This document shows, in pieces, positions 25,370-32,989 of a DNA stretch of 64,000 nucleotides (its first letter is position 1; every line of letters starts with the position of its first letter). The notes beneath the pieces were generated by a model. It saw only the letters and a program-made list of their open reading frames with translations, was not told the DNA's origin and made no database searches. The stretch is from Pedobacter nanyangensis (GTDB lineage: Bacteria > Bacteroidota > Bacteroidia > Sphingobacteriales > Sphingobacteriaceae): the NCBI RefSeq assembly GCF_003313505.1, contig NZ_QMHO01000003.1, positions 186,001-250,000 on the forward strand, given 5' to 3'. The translations under genes were made by a program, and so were the position numbers.

Positions 25370-25662
25370 TTTTGTTTTACTTTTTGATAGTTAAAATAAT
25401 CTTTAGTTAACTGTTCTCTTGTGTATTGTTCAACCCCTAAAAAGAAAAACTTTTCTGTTTTTGAATCATACACAATCTGATCAATAGGCACATTGCCAAT
25501 CTCGTAGATAAATGCTTTTAAAGTATCTATACTCACTTCATTGGCATTACTAACGACTTCCTGTTTTACGGGTTCCTCTTTTAATTGTTCTCCTTTTTCA
25601 CAGGCCGATAATATCGGCAAGCCTACTGCAAACAATGCGCAGCACAGTAATTTGTTTTTCAT
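25366..25662 (-). CDS. Small lipoprotein in haem-uptake operon
   Basis: 98 residues; MKNKLLCCALFAVGLPILSAC ends in a lipobox with acylation at Cys21, followed by an acidic spacer EKGEQLKEEPVKQEVV. The rest is a compact domain with IYEIGNVPIDQIVYDSKTEK and FFFLGVEQYTREQLTKDYF. No family recognised. It follows hmuY by 23 bases and overlaps the exported-protein gene. The ending YNFQ-type polar tail (FNYQKVKQK) shows no sorting signal. Confidence 0.75.
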   Translation of the reverse strand: MKNKLLCCALFAVGLPILSACEKGEQLKEEPVKQEVVSNANEVSIDTLKAFIYEIGNVPIDQIVYDSKTEKFFFLGVEQYTREQLTKDYFNYQKVKQK

Positions 25663-25685
25663 GATAAATATATTTTTAATTGTTA

Positions 25686-26765
25686 TTATGCTTTTTTAAC
25701 TAGCTTGTACTCGATAACTGGCTTACCACGTGTGCCGCCATCATTAGAGATAAAACTGTTGAATTTTAATTTATATACATTACCGCTACCATCTTTAACA
25801 ACATAAAAGACATTTGCATTTACACCAATAGGTCCACTAGTAGCAGTAACAGAGGTTACTCTCCAATTAGAGCCGATCACATCTCTAGCTGAAGAGAAAG
25901 TGGTGTTAGCTACATCAGCCTCTGCATAAGCAGCGTAAGTTTTAGTTGTAGTTGAAATTTGAGCAGCGGTTACTCCTCCCAAAGTATTCAAGAAAACAAG
26001 ATCAGAAAAGTTATAAGGAACTGTTACTCCTCCAAACGATGTTTGATAAACAGAATACCCCCAAACGATATCCCAGCTAGATTTAGCAGGTTCTACGTTT
26101 ACGGTTGCGCCCGATGTTAAAGAAAGGAATTTGAAGTTAAATCCTGCATCCTTTGACACATCAACACTTTTGAATCCTGTTGTTTGTTTAATTGTACCGT
26201 ATTGTACAGTATAGCCACCAGAAGTATTTCTAGAAACCAACAATTTGATCCAAGATCTCGATCCAATACCACCTCCAGTACCACGATTTAAAATCACAAC
26301 TTTATTTTCAGTAGCAGTTGCAGAAACTGCAGGGATTACCGTTGAAGCTATATTACCATTGATATTATCATAGAAAGCAAAATCTGTAGCTAAAGGTGCC
26401 ATTTGATTAAATGCCAATGTCAAGCCTACTGTATCTGTTTCACCAACTGCAGTCAAACTAGTTGCAGATAAAACTTTTGCACCAGCACTAGAAGTATTAT
26501 TTAAAGCCACTCTAAAATCTGAGCCAGAATAGAATGCTAAATCCCAAGAAGCTCTCGCAACAGAGGTTTGTTTATCTGCACTAAAATCTACGTAGACACT
26601 GTTTCCAGCCGCACTTCCAGTTTCACTCGCAATTAAACCATTTAAAGTCATCGTACTTCCATCAGAAACTGGAACAACAATTTCCGGTTCTTTGTCATCT
26701 TTTTTACAAGCCGTAAAAGTGAATGCTAAAAGAGCAACGGCCATCATTGAATTAATCTTATTCAT
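25686..26765 (-). CDS. hmuY: HmuY-family haem-binding lipoprotein
   Basis: 359 residues, with lipobox at Cys20 (VALLAFTFTACKK). HmuY proteins, first known from Porphyromonas, capture haem at the cell surface and pass it to a TonB receptor. Family-like features are VYVDFSADKQTSVARASWDLAFYSGSDFRVALN near residue 60 and two more repeats of the pattern SSWDIVWGYS with NVFYVVKDGSGNVYKLKFNSF at the end. The protein is longer than the original HmuY (about 216), so parts may be duplicated. It lies 40 bases downstream of the receptor gene in the same operon. Confidence 0.9.
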   Translation of the reverse strand: MNKINSMMAVALLAFTFTACKKDDKEPEIVVPVSDGSTMTLNGLIASETGSAAGNSVYVDFSADKQTSVARASWDLAFYSGSDFRVALNNTSSAGAKVLSATSLTAVGETDTVGLTLAFNQMAPLATDFAFYDNINGNIASTVIPAVSATATENKVVILNRGTGGGIGSRSWIKLLVSRNTSGGYTVQYGTIKQTTGFKSVDVSKDAGFNFKFLSLTSGATVNVEPAKSSWDIVWGYSVYQTSFGGVTVPYNFSDLVFLNTLGGVTAAQISTTTKTYAAYAEADVANTTFSSARDVIGSNWRVTSVTATSGPIGVNANVFYVVKDGSGNVYKLKFNSFISNDGGTRGKPVIEYKLVKKA

Positions 26766-26805
26766 TACTGTGATAATTTATTTAGTTATTAGTTATTTAT
26801 TCTTT

Positions 26806-29100
26806 TTAATACTTGTTCCAGTTAAAAGCCAAACCCAGCACATAAGAACGGCCATAGCTATAAGGCACTACCCCACCGCCTGTGCTATGTGCACCACCAC
26901 TTGCTGTAGCTGTATTGGTTAATTGGGTAATATCAAACAGGTTTTTAACGCCTGCATTCAATGTCAAATATTTATTAATGGTTTTATTGACCATCAAATC
27001 TGCCCAGGTGAAACCTCCAATTTTAACCAAACTGGCAGTGTTAGGATCACCGGTAGAAATCTGATAGCTTGGGCGACTACCAGTATGCTTAAAGGCCAAG
27101 CTAACAGAACCTTTAATTTTAGTAAGATTATAAATTACATTACTGAATAGCTCAGGCGTCCACGAAAACTTGGGCGCTTCGCCTTGAAAACCTCTTTCTT
27201 TCAGGTCATTATACCTACCGATATACGAAAGACCAAAATTCACTTGCAAATCCTTGTAATTAAACGTATTGTCTAAAGAAAAGCCAGTCGTCTTATATCT
27301 ACTGATATTGATCAACGTAGTAATCGTATTATCCGCTTCATCCTGACCGTACTCTATCCTATCAAAAAAATCATTATAAAATCCCGCCAAAGTGCTTGTT
27401 AACCTTACCCTATCTTTTTGAATAGCTATCCAAGATACTGAAGCGTCAAAACTGTTAGATTTTTCGGCCTTCAGATTTTCATTCCCCTTAATAGAATGAC
27501 TGGCATCAAAAAAATCAAAATAAAGTTCTCTTAATGATGGCGCTCTGAAGCCCCTACCATAACCTAGTCTTAAATCCAAATCGTTGGTTAAATTCCACAT
27601 GGCATTGAGTGATGGAACGGCCAACGGAGCATCGTATACCGAGTTATTAATAAACCTCACGCCAGGACGAACTTTTAATGCACTATAAGGTTTTATCTCA
27701 GCAGATACAAAAAAAGCGTAATCGTTAATTACTGGAGATCCCTTAATCCTTTGACCGGAAGAACCCTCTCTATTGATTTCGACTCCGGGTTGCAGCGCAA
27801 TAAAATCTGAAATTCTATATTGTAAGGTAGTCCTTACCAAAGTAGAGTTAAATTTGGCCAAATCTTGCTCTCCTGCACCTAAAGTCAATGATTCCTTACC
27901 CGTAGCAAAATCATATTGAGTGGTTTTGGTTTTACGTTTCAGGTTGGTATAACCTCCCATCATGACTAAACTCAACTTCTTATTAATATTCCAGTTGGCG
28001 TGTAACTGATTATTAAATCTATCAGTTTTATAAGCCTGGGTAACCACCGTATAATTTGGATTGATCCCACCTCGGGAAGTAATTTCTTCATTTACAAAAT
28101 CGCCTCGGTACCAAATATTGAATTTAGCATTGGCGTAGCCTACTCGTGCATTTGCCAAATATTGATCTTTAGGTTTCCAAAACTGAATGTCATTCACCTC
28201 ATCTCGGGTTGCGGTTTTATCGGGCACATTCCACCCACCAAAGGTGTTATTGGAAAAACCTGCCATAGCATTCCAACCATTATCTTGCCAATTAACACTG
28301 ATGTTCTTGTTATGATTACCTTTTCCATTTAGGGCTTCATATTCATCGCCAACGGTTTCTTCCTGCACACGAGCAGAAACCCCCAATTTCGCACTACTTT
28401 TCCCTTTAGTAATGATATTGATTACACCAGCAAGTGCATCAGTACCATACACTACAGACATTGGCCCCTCAACCAATTCAATTCGCTCAACACTATTGAT
28501 ATCTACCTGACCCAGCGCCTCTTTTAATTCTATGCGATCCACCAAAGGCACACCATCCAATAATATTTTCACATTTCGGCCCGACATTCCCATCATTTCC
28601 ACATTAGAAACACCTAAAGTGAGATCATTGCTGAAACGAAAACCAAATTCTGTATTTAAAAGTTGTTGCACATTAGTCGCCGCACGTAGTTTGATTTTCT
28701 CTGCATTGATCGTCCGCACTTTATAAACCGCATTTTTCATAGACTGTGGTTCATACTGTCCTGTCACTACCACTTCATTAAGCTCGTACGATTTTTCTTT
28801 GATGCTGATGGTCGCTAAAACTTTATCAGAAGTCGCTTCAACAGCCACCTCTTGTTCCTGACTAGAAACACCAGATTTGATTACAAGTACCGAATTACCC
28901 GCAGGAGCCGAAATGTTAAAAGTACCTTCTCTATCAGTATAAGCTACATTTTTTGTGTTTTTGATCGACAAGGACAACCCCCAAGCAGGTTGCCCGTCAG
29001 CTGTTAATATTTTGCCACGCAATTTTACTGTTTGCTCCTGCGCAAAAGCAAAGTTTAAACTCAAAACAAAAGTAAGGGCTAAGAGTAGGGTATTTTTCAC
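26806..29100 (-). CDS. hmuR: TonB-dependent haem receptor (HmuR-like)
   Basis: 764 residues with a GTG start at 29098-29100. A signal peptide (1-20) is followed by a carboxypeptidase-regulatory-like domain (about 24-105), the plug beginning ELNEVVVTGQYE (TonB-box-like), NVKILLDGVPLVD, and a 22-strand barrel. The signature of haem receptors is present: FRAP at 518-521, NENL at 540-543 in place of NPNL, and His535 between them (DASHSIKG). The terminal Tyr/Trp-rich strand SYVLGLAFNWNKY ends the barrel. Upstream are two Fur-like operators. Together with hmuY directly downstream, haem is the likely substrate. Confidence 0.92.
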   Translation of the reverse strand: MKNTLLLALTFVLSLNFAFAQEQTVKLRGKILTADGQPAWGLSLSIKNTKNVAYTDREGTFNISAPAGNSVLVIKSGVSSQEQEVAVEATSDKVLATISIKEKSYELNEVVVTGQYEPQSMKNAVYKVRTINAEKIKLRAATNVQQLLNTEFGFRFSNDLTLGVSNVEMMGMSGRNVKILLDGVPLVDRIELKEALGQVDINSVERIELVEGPMSVVYGTDALAGVINIITKGKSSAKLGVSARVQEETVGDEYEALNGKGNHNKNISVNWQDNGWNAMAGFSNNTFGGWNVPDKTATRDEVNDIQFWKPKDQYLANARVGYANAKFNIWYRGDFVNEEITSRGGINPNYTVVTQAYKTDRFNNQLHANWNINKKLSLVMMGGYTNLKRKTKTTQYDFATGKESLTLGAGEQDLAKFNSTLVRTTLQYRISDFIALQPGVEINREGSSGQRIKGSPVINDYAFFVSAEIKPYSALKVRPGVRFINNSVYDAPLAVPSLNAMWNLTNDLDLRLGYGRGFRAPSLRELYFDFFDASHSIKGNENLKAEKSNSFDASVSWIAIQKDRVRLTSTLAGFYNDFFDRIEYGQDEADNTITTLINISRYKTTGFSLDNTFNYKDLQVNFGLSYIGRYNDLKERGFQGEAPKFSWTPELFSNVIYNLTKIKGSVSLAFKHTGSRPSYQISTGDPNTASLVKIGGFTWADLMVNKTINKYLTLNAGVKNLFDITQLTNTATASGGAHSTGGGVVPYSYGRSYVLGLAFNWNKY

Positions 29101-29104
29101 TATT

Positions 29105-29127
29105 TTATTTAGACTAATTATAAATAA
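29105..29127. promoter_or_regulatory. Fur-like operator, proximal copy
   Basis: Perfect seven-base inverted arms, TTATTTA and TAAATAA, separated by GACTAATTA. It ends five bases before the GTG of the receptor gene (on the minus strand), between the predicted transcription start and the start codon. AT-rich 19-23-bp palindromes of this kind are typical for Fur in Bacteroidota; the protein that binds is inferred. Confidence 0.65.
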
Positions 29128-29132
29128 CTGCG

Positions 29133-29165
29133 CAATATTAATTATTTATTTAGACTAATTACAAA
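29133..29165 (-). promoter_or_regulatory. Predicted promoter of the haem-uptake operon
   Basis: On the minus strand a TTTG (29165-29162) is followed after 21 bases by TAATATTG (29140-29133), a seven-of-eight match to TAnnTTTG. The -33 box lies inside the distal Fur-like operator, so repressor binding there would block polymerase. Confidence 0.5.
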
Positions 29166-29168
29166 TAA
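29146..29168. promoter_or_regulatory. Fur-like operator, distal copy
   Basis: TTATTTA, then the same nine-base centre GACTAATTA, then CAAATAA: one mismatch from the proximal copy. The two copies start 41 bp apart, close to four helical turns, so two dimers could sit on the same face. Confidence 0.65.
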
Positions 29169-29170
29169 AT

Positions 29171-29420
29171 CTTAAAGTTTTTGAAGAGACTATTTTAATT
29201 CGCTGAAAAACATCTATTTTAGAAAGATGATATGCTAAGTACTGATGTTGATAATTTTGACCGACTACTTGGCGTAAATGATGTACTTTTGGCATATTGG
29301 AAAAAATCTAACAGAATTGTATGAAACCGTTATGTTTGCTATTATTGTGAAGTAAGAGCCCAGTTTTCCAAGCGCAATGAGAAACATAACAGCTTTATCA
29401 AATTGAAAAAATTATTAAGG
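29171..29420. other. Intergenic stretch, divergent control region
   Basis: Between the haem receptor operon (minus) and the lipoprotein gene (plus). Apart from the Fur-like sites at its left edge I see only a 30-codon frame (29232-29324) with no recognisable product, and no clear promoter boxes for the rightward gene. Confidence 0.4.
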
Positions 29421-30473
29421 ATGAGAATCACAAAGATCGCAAGCATGATCTTGGTAGCTGGAGCTACCATTTGTACATTTGCCTACTGTACTTCTGACGC
29501 GAAGGATAAAAACGGGAAACAAACGGCTAAAAAAACCGACTCAACCGGTGTAGCCTCGGCGGAAGAGGAAGTAAACCTACGTACTCCGGTAGATACTGCT
29601 AAATATAACGAATTGGTAAAAGCCAATGCCAATGGTGATACCACGGGTAAATGGCCTGTAAAAAATCAGCCTATACCTTTAGATGGTGCTATTTTGCCTT
29701 TTAAACGCATTGTAGCTTATTATGGCAACCTTTACTCTAAAAAAATGGGCGCTTTGGGCGAGTACGAACCTAAAACCATGCTAAGCATGCTGGATAAAGA
29801 GGTGGCTAAATGGCAAAAGGCCGATCCTAGCACACCTGTACAGCCCGCATTACACTACATTGCCGTGGTTGCCGCCGGCGATCCGGGTAAGGACGGGAAA
29901 TACAGAAACCGTATGCCATTTAAACACATTGATTCGGTATTGGCCATCGCTAAGATGCGCAAAAACATGATTGTATTTTTGGATATCCAGGTAGCGCTGA
30001 GCACCATCCAAACTGAGTTACCATTGTTAGAAAAATATTTATTGATGCCTAACGTGCACTTGGGAATTGATCCGGAATTTTCCATGAAAGGTGGTGTTTT
30101 ACCAGGCAGAAAAATCGGCACTTATGACGCTAGCGAGATCAATTATGTTTCAGGTTACTTAGCTGATTTGGTAAAGAAACACAACTTACCTCCTAAGGTT
30201 TTTGTGGTGCACCGTTTTACTAAAAAGATGGTAACCAATTCTCAGAACATCAAATTACGTCCTGAAGTTCAGGTGGTGATGCACATGGACGGATGGGGTG
30301 AACCTGATTTAAAATTAGGCACTTACCGTCACTTTATTTACAGCGAACCCGTACAGTTTACCGGTTTCAAATTATTCTATAAAAACGATTTGAAAAAAGC
30401 TCCTAACAGGTTAATGACTCCAGAAGAACTTGTTAAATTAAAACCGCGACCAATCTACATACAATATCAATAA
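29421..30473 (+). CDS. Exported lipoprotein-like protein, unknown, possible TIM-barrel
   Basis: 350 residues from the ATG at 29421; a TTG at 29403 would add six. MRITKIASMILVAGATICTF then AYC gives a signal with a weak lipobox at Cys23, followed by a 40-residue polar linker rich in Lys, Thr and Ala. The main domain (about 90-350) alternates hydrophobic strands and helices: IPLDGAILPFKRIVAYYGNL, LHYIAVVAAGD, MIVFLDIQVALS, NVHLGIDPEFSM, KVFVVHRFTKKMV and VQVVMHMDGWGEP. This resembles a (beta/alpha)8 barrel, possibly a hydrolase, but I do not recognise the family and no catalytic pair is certain. Confidence 0.65.
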   Translation: MRITKIASMILVAGATICTFAYCTSDAKDKNGKQTAKKTDSTGVASAEEEVNLRTPVDTAKYNELVKANANGDTTGKWPVKNQPIPLDGAILPFKRIVAYYGNLYSKKMGALGEYEPKTMLSMLDKEVAKWQKADPSTPVQPALHYIAVVAAGDPGKDGKYRNRMPFKHIDSVLAIAKMRKNMIVFLDIQVALSTIQTELPLLEKYLLMPNVHLGIDPEFSMKGGVLPGRKIGTYDASEINYVSGYLADLVKKHNLPPKVFVVHRFTKKMVTNSQNIKLRPEVQVVMHMDGWGEPDLKLGTYRHFIYSEPVQFTGFKLFYKNDLKKAPNRLMTPEELVKLKPRPIYIQYQ

Positions 30474-30494
30474 GTCGGATGGCTTGTTGGATCA

Positions 30495-30569
30495 GGGTGT
30501 CGAAAAGAAGTTTGTCGCCATTTGGTTGAATGGTGTAATGAAACTCCTTTTTGGACACCCTTTTCTTTT
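30495..30569 (+). terminator. Long structured terminator
   Basis: Three nested stems: GGGTGTC/GACACCC outside, AGAAGTTT/AAACTCCTT in the middle and CCATT/AATGG around a TGGTTG loop, followed by TTTTCTTTT. It ends the lipoprotein transcript 21 bases past its stop. Confidence 0.65.
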
Positions 30570-30635
30570 GCATAAAATTTGCGGTGCCCTGTTCTGTTAA
30601 AAGGATATACCACAACATTTTGTGAATGCCATTCT

Positions 30636-30684
30636 ATGTGTCTATCTGGTTATATTTTAATTTAACCGAACCATATAGACACAT
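30636..30684. terminator. Inverted repeat between convergent genes
   Basis: ATGTGTCTAT(C)TGGTT on the left pairs with AACCATATAGACACAT on the right over an AT-rich loop. It is 20 bases past the stop of the minus-strand flavoprotein gene and may end that transcript, although no clean T-run follows. Confidence 0.5.
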
Positions 30685-30703
30685 GGGGGTGTTTTCACCA
30701 AAA

Positions 30704-31783
30704 CTAAAAAGTTAATAAAGCATGTTGGCTTGCGGTATGCAGATCTCTCCAAACCCTGTTTAACGCTGTTTCTCTTTTAGCAGCTTCTAAACCAGCATAA
30801 GGATAAAGCGTGTCTACCACGATCCTAGATTGGTGTGCCACGGCCCTGCTCAATCGGCTCACTTCTTTTAGCAAATCTTCTGCTATCTTTCCATTGGTAA
30901 TTAATTGGTGCCACGAAAGATCAAAGGCTTCATAAAAATGATCTCGAATGGTAGTTAAAGTATGCTCCCCCTTGGCAAGCTCCTGCTCAAAATAGGTCAC
31001 CTGCTCGGGAGTGTATCGTTTAAAGCCTGAACGATTGAAGAAACTATCGCCCACCAGATCTACAAACTTTCGGGCCATACCCAAACTATTTACCGCCAAA
31101 GTAGTTTCGGCCAATTGCAGAAAAGGATAATGGAAACCTTCATCGGCCACTTTGATCTCGGCATTGATTTTAAATGAGCGGTTAGCTGGCACTTCAACGT
31201 TGTGCACTTCAAAGGCGTGACTTCCCGTGGCCACCAAACCAAAGTACGACCAGCCCGACAAAATCTCCACTTCATCCCTTTTTAAAATAAATGACTTGAT
31301 GATCGGGCTTCCTTCCTCGTCAAACAAATCGTTCCCTTGTTCATCTTGCAATAAGCAGTTAGCGGTGAAAATAGTAGCATGCAATGCTCCGCTAGCATAT
31401 TTCCAATGGCCGCTAATACGATAACCACTTGTCGTTTTTTGCGCTGTGCCCCCAATTGCTCCGCTGCCGGCAAAACAAACTTTCCGATCTGCAAAAATCT
31501 CTGCAGCCAGTGCTGGATCCAAGAAACCCGCAAACCAAGCGGCTCCGCTACACAAGGTTACCGTCCAGGCCGTGCTTCCATCCACATAAGCCAAATCTTC
31601 TTCTATCCTTAAAATCTCGGGAAGCTTTTTCCCTGGGCCGCCATAAGCTTGGGGAACATACATTTTAAACCATTCTTGTTCATAAGCAATTTCCAAAATG
31701 TCGGGATGCAGTTCGCCCATTGCTTCTGATTGGGCCGCCAATGCCAAAATGGTTTCCTGCCAGGTTGCTGTGAATTGTTCCAT
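30704..31783 (-). CDS. Acyl-CoA-dehydrogenase-fold flavoprotein
   Basis: 359 residues with the acyl-CoA dehydrogenase layout: helical N-domain (LHPDILEIAYEQEWFKMYVP, YGGPGKKLPEILRIEEDLA), middle beta domain (GSTAWTVTLCSGAAWFAGF, ISGHWKYASGALHATIF) and helical C-domain. The pattern SGHWKYASG is closer to the HsaA/DszC flavin-dependent monooxygenase branch than to fatty-acid dehydrogenases, and the usual catalytic Glu is not evident. It starts 61 bases after the PnuC-family gene with no terminator in between, so it may be controlled by the same TPP riboswitch. Substrate unknown. Confidence 0.78.
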   Translation of the reverse strand: MEQFTATWQETILALAAQSEAMGELHPDILEIAYEQEWFKMYVPQAYGGPGKKLPEILRIEEDLAYVDGSTAWTVTLCSGAAWFAGFLDPALAAEIFADRKVCFAGSGAIGGTAQKTTSGYRISGHWKYASGALHATIFTANCLLQDEQGNDLFDEEGSPIIKSFILKRDEVEILSGWSYFGLVATGSHAFEVHNVEVPANRSFKINAEIKVADEGFHYPFLQLAETTLAVNSLGMARKFVDLVGDSFFNRSGFKRYTPEQVTYFEQELAKGEHTLTTIRDHFYEAFDLSWHQLITNGKIAEDLLKEVSRLSRAVAHQSRIVVDTLYPYAGLEAAKRETALNRVWRDLHTASQHALLTF

Positions 31784-31844
31784 GTTTCGGTGTTTGTTAG
31801 TTTGTTTTTAGTTGTTTCGTGGTGAATGTGGCCATCTACGACCT

Positions 31845-32474
31845 TTACTTTTTACTCAATAACTGCCTTTTGTATATTTTCTTCCAATCGAAATAGCCAA
31901 ATACGGCCACAATGAACAGGAATAAGGTGAGCAGTGCAAACATCACAAAATTTTTGTGCCACATCAGTGGGATAGCAACAATGTTGGAAACATTGAGGAA
32001 AATCCAGTTTTCAATTTTGCGGCGGGCCAACAGCCACATGCCTGCCCAAGCCGTAGAAGAAACAAAAGCATCTAAAATAGGCACATCGGAATTGGTAAAA
32101 TTCACCAAGGCAAAATACAACACAAAATAACCGCCAATGGCAATCGCAAAAGCGATCTGTAGTTCTTTTCTTGTGGTCCAGCTTACTTTCATCGCTTCCT
32201 TTTTGGCGATGCGCTTTGACCAAATGATCCAACCATAAACGCTCATGACCAAATAGTACATGCTCAATAAACTTTCGGCGTACAACCTCGCATTGAGCTT
32301 CAAATAAAGCGATAACAAAATACCGATGATGCCAGCGGGGTACAACCAAATGTTGTTCCGCTTGGCCAATAGCACTTCTGTAACCCCAAAACCTACGGCA
32401 AACCACTCCAGATATGAAGTTGCCTTTACTTGCTCCACAAACAAACGGAGCATTTCCTGAATTTCCATTCTCAA
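31845..32474 (-). CDS. pnuT: PnuC-family transporter, probably thiamine uptake (PnuT)
   Basis: 209 residues, seven to eight hydrophobic segments, with PnuC features WFAVGFGVTEVLLAKRNNIW, GIIGILLSLYLKLNARLYAE, YLVMSVYGWIIW and WIFLNVSNIVAIPLMWHK. PnuC proteins are facilitators for nicotinamide riboside, riboflavin or thiamine. The TPP riboswitch directly upstream (32556-32722) makes thiamine the likely substrate. An ATG six bases inside the frame (32468) is an equally possible start. The acyl-CoA-dehydrogenase-fold gene follows on the same strand. Confidence 0.85.
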   Translation of the reverse strand: MRMEIQEMLRLFVEQVKATSYLEWFAVGFGVTEVLLAKRNNIWLYPAGIIGILLSLYLKLNARLYAESLLSMYYLVMSVYGWIIWSKRIAKKEAMKVSWTTRKELQIAFAIAIGGYFVLYFALVNFTNSDVPILDAFVSSTAWAGMWLLARRKIENWIFLNVSNIVAIPLMWHKNFVMFALLTLFLFIVAVFGYFDWKKIYKRQLLSKK

Positions 32475-32555
32475 TACATTTTGCCAAAGGGCAATTAAAA
32501 AACATTGAAAACTGCTTTCAGGGCGAAACAGTAAACGGCTTAAACCTCTTTTATT

Positions 32556-32722
32556 TATCCCTACGTCGGTATTATCCGCATCAGGTGCGTTTGGAGGTGT
32601 AAGGGGTAGGGCGAGAAAAAGGTATAAGGAAAATCTTACACCTTAAGCCTTTAAGCTTAAACCTCAAAACTGGGTATAATCTCAGCCTGCTATTATTGGG
32701 TTAAGTAGCAAGCACCCCTTTG
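32556..32722 (-). ncRNA. TPP riboswitch (THI element)
   Basis: Read on the minus strand: AAAGGGGTGCTTGC at the 5' side, then GGCTGAGATTATACCC (the pyrimidine-sensing CUGAGA region), and at the 3' side ACCTGATGCGGATAATACC then GACGTAGGGATA (the pyrophosphate-sensing part). All conserved blocks are present and in order. About 70 bases between them form an enlarged P3 arm with a GGTGTAAG/CTTACACC stem. It ends about 80 bases before the transporter ATG; by precedent TPP binding would reduce expression of the gene(s) downstream. Confidence 0.95.
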
Positions 32723-32860
32723 AGTAAGGCAAAGATATAAAAATATGCTATTGGAGACTTATGAAGTTTCGAAAGATATTCGCTAAACTTATTAAATGCA
32801 CTTAAATGTATTCGACTGAATCAGGCTGATTAGCCAAAATTGAACCGGAATTTGGTCAGG

Positions 32861-32893
32861 AGACTTACGAAGTTTTAGAAACTTCGTAAGTCT
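32861..32893. repeat. Palindrome GACTTACGAAGTTT family, copy 1
   Basis: AGACTTACGAAGTTT and AAACTTCGTAAGTCT are perfect inverted arms around a three-base centre (TAG). Other copies are at 32943-32975 and 36318-36348, and a degraded one begins at about 32755. It lies between parC and the riboswitch. Confidence 0.85.
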
Positions 32894-32942
32894 ATCTAGA
32901 AATAAAGCTCTAACCACCTGTAGTTCTTAAATGAAAACAAAT

Positions 32943-32975
32943 AGACTTACGAAGTTTTAAAAACTTCGTAAGTCT
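32943..32975. repeat. Palindrome GACTTACGAAGTTT family, copy 2
   Basis: Same perfect arms as copy 1, centre TAA. It lies 15 bases after the parC stop (minus strand) and may also act as its terminator, although the following bases are not a T-run. Confidence 0.85.
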
Positions 32976-32989
32976 GTCCAACAAGTAAT

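Noticed and set aside
29232..29324. 30-codon plus-strand frame in the haem control region
   Set aside because: Ordinary composition, no signal or repeat, no ribosome site; expected by chance.
30433..30618. 61-codon minus-strand frame
   Set aside because: It spans the end of the lipoprotein gene and both arms of the long terminator; not compatible with a real gene.
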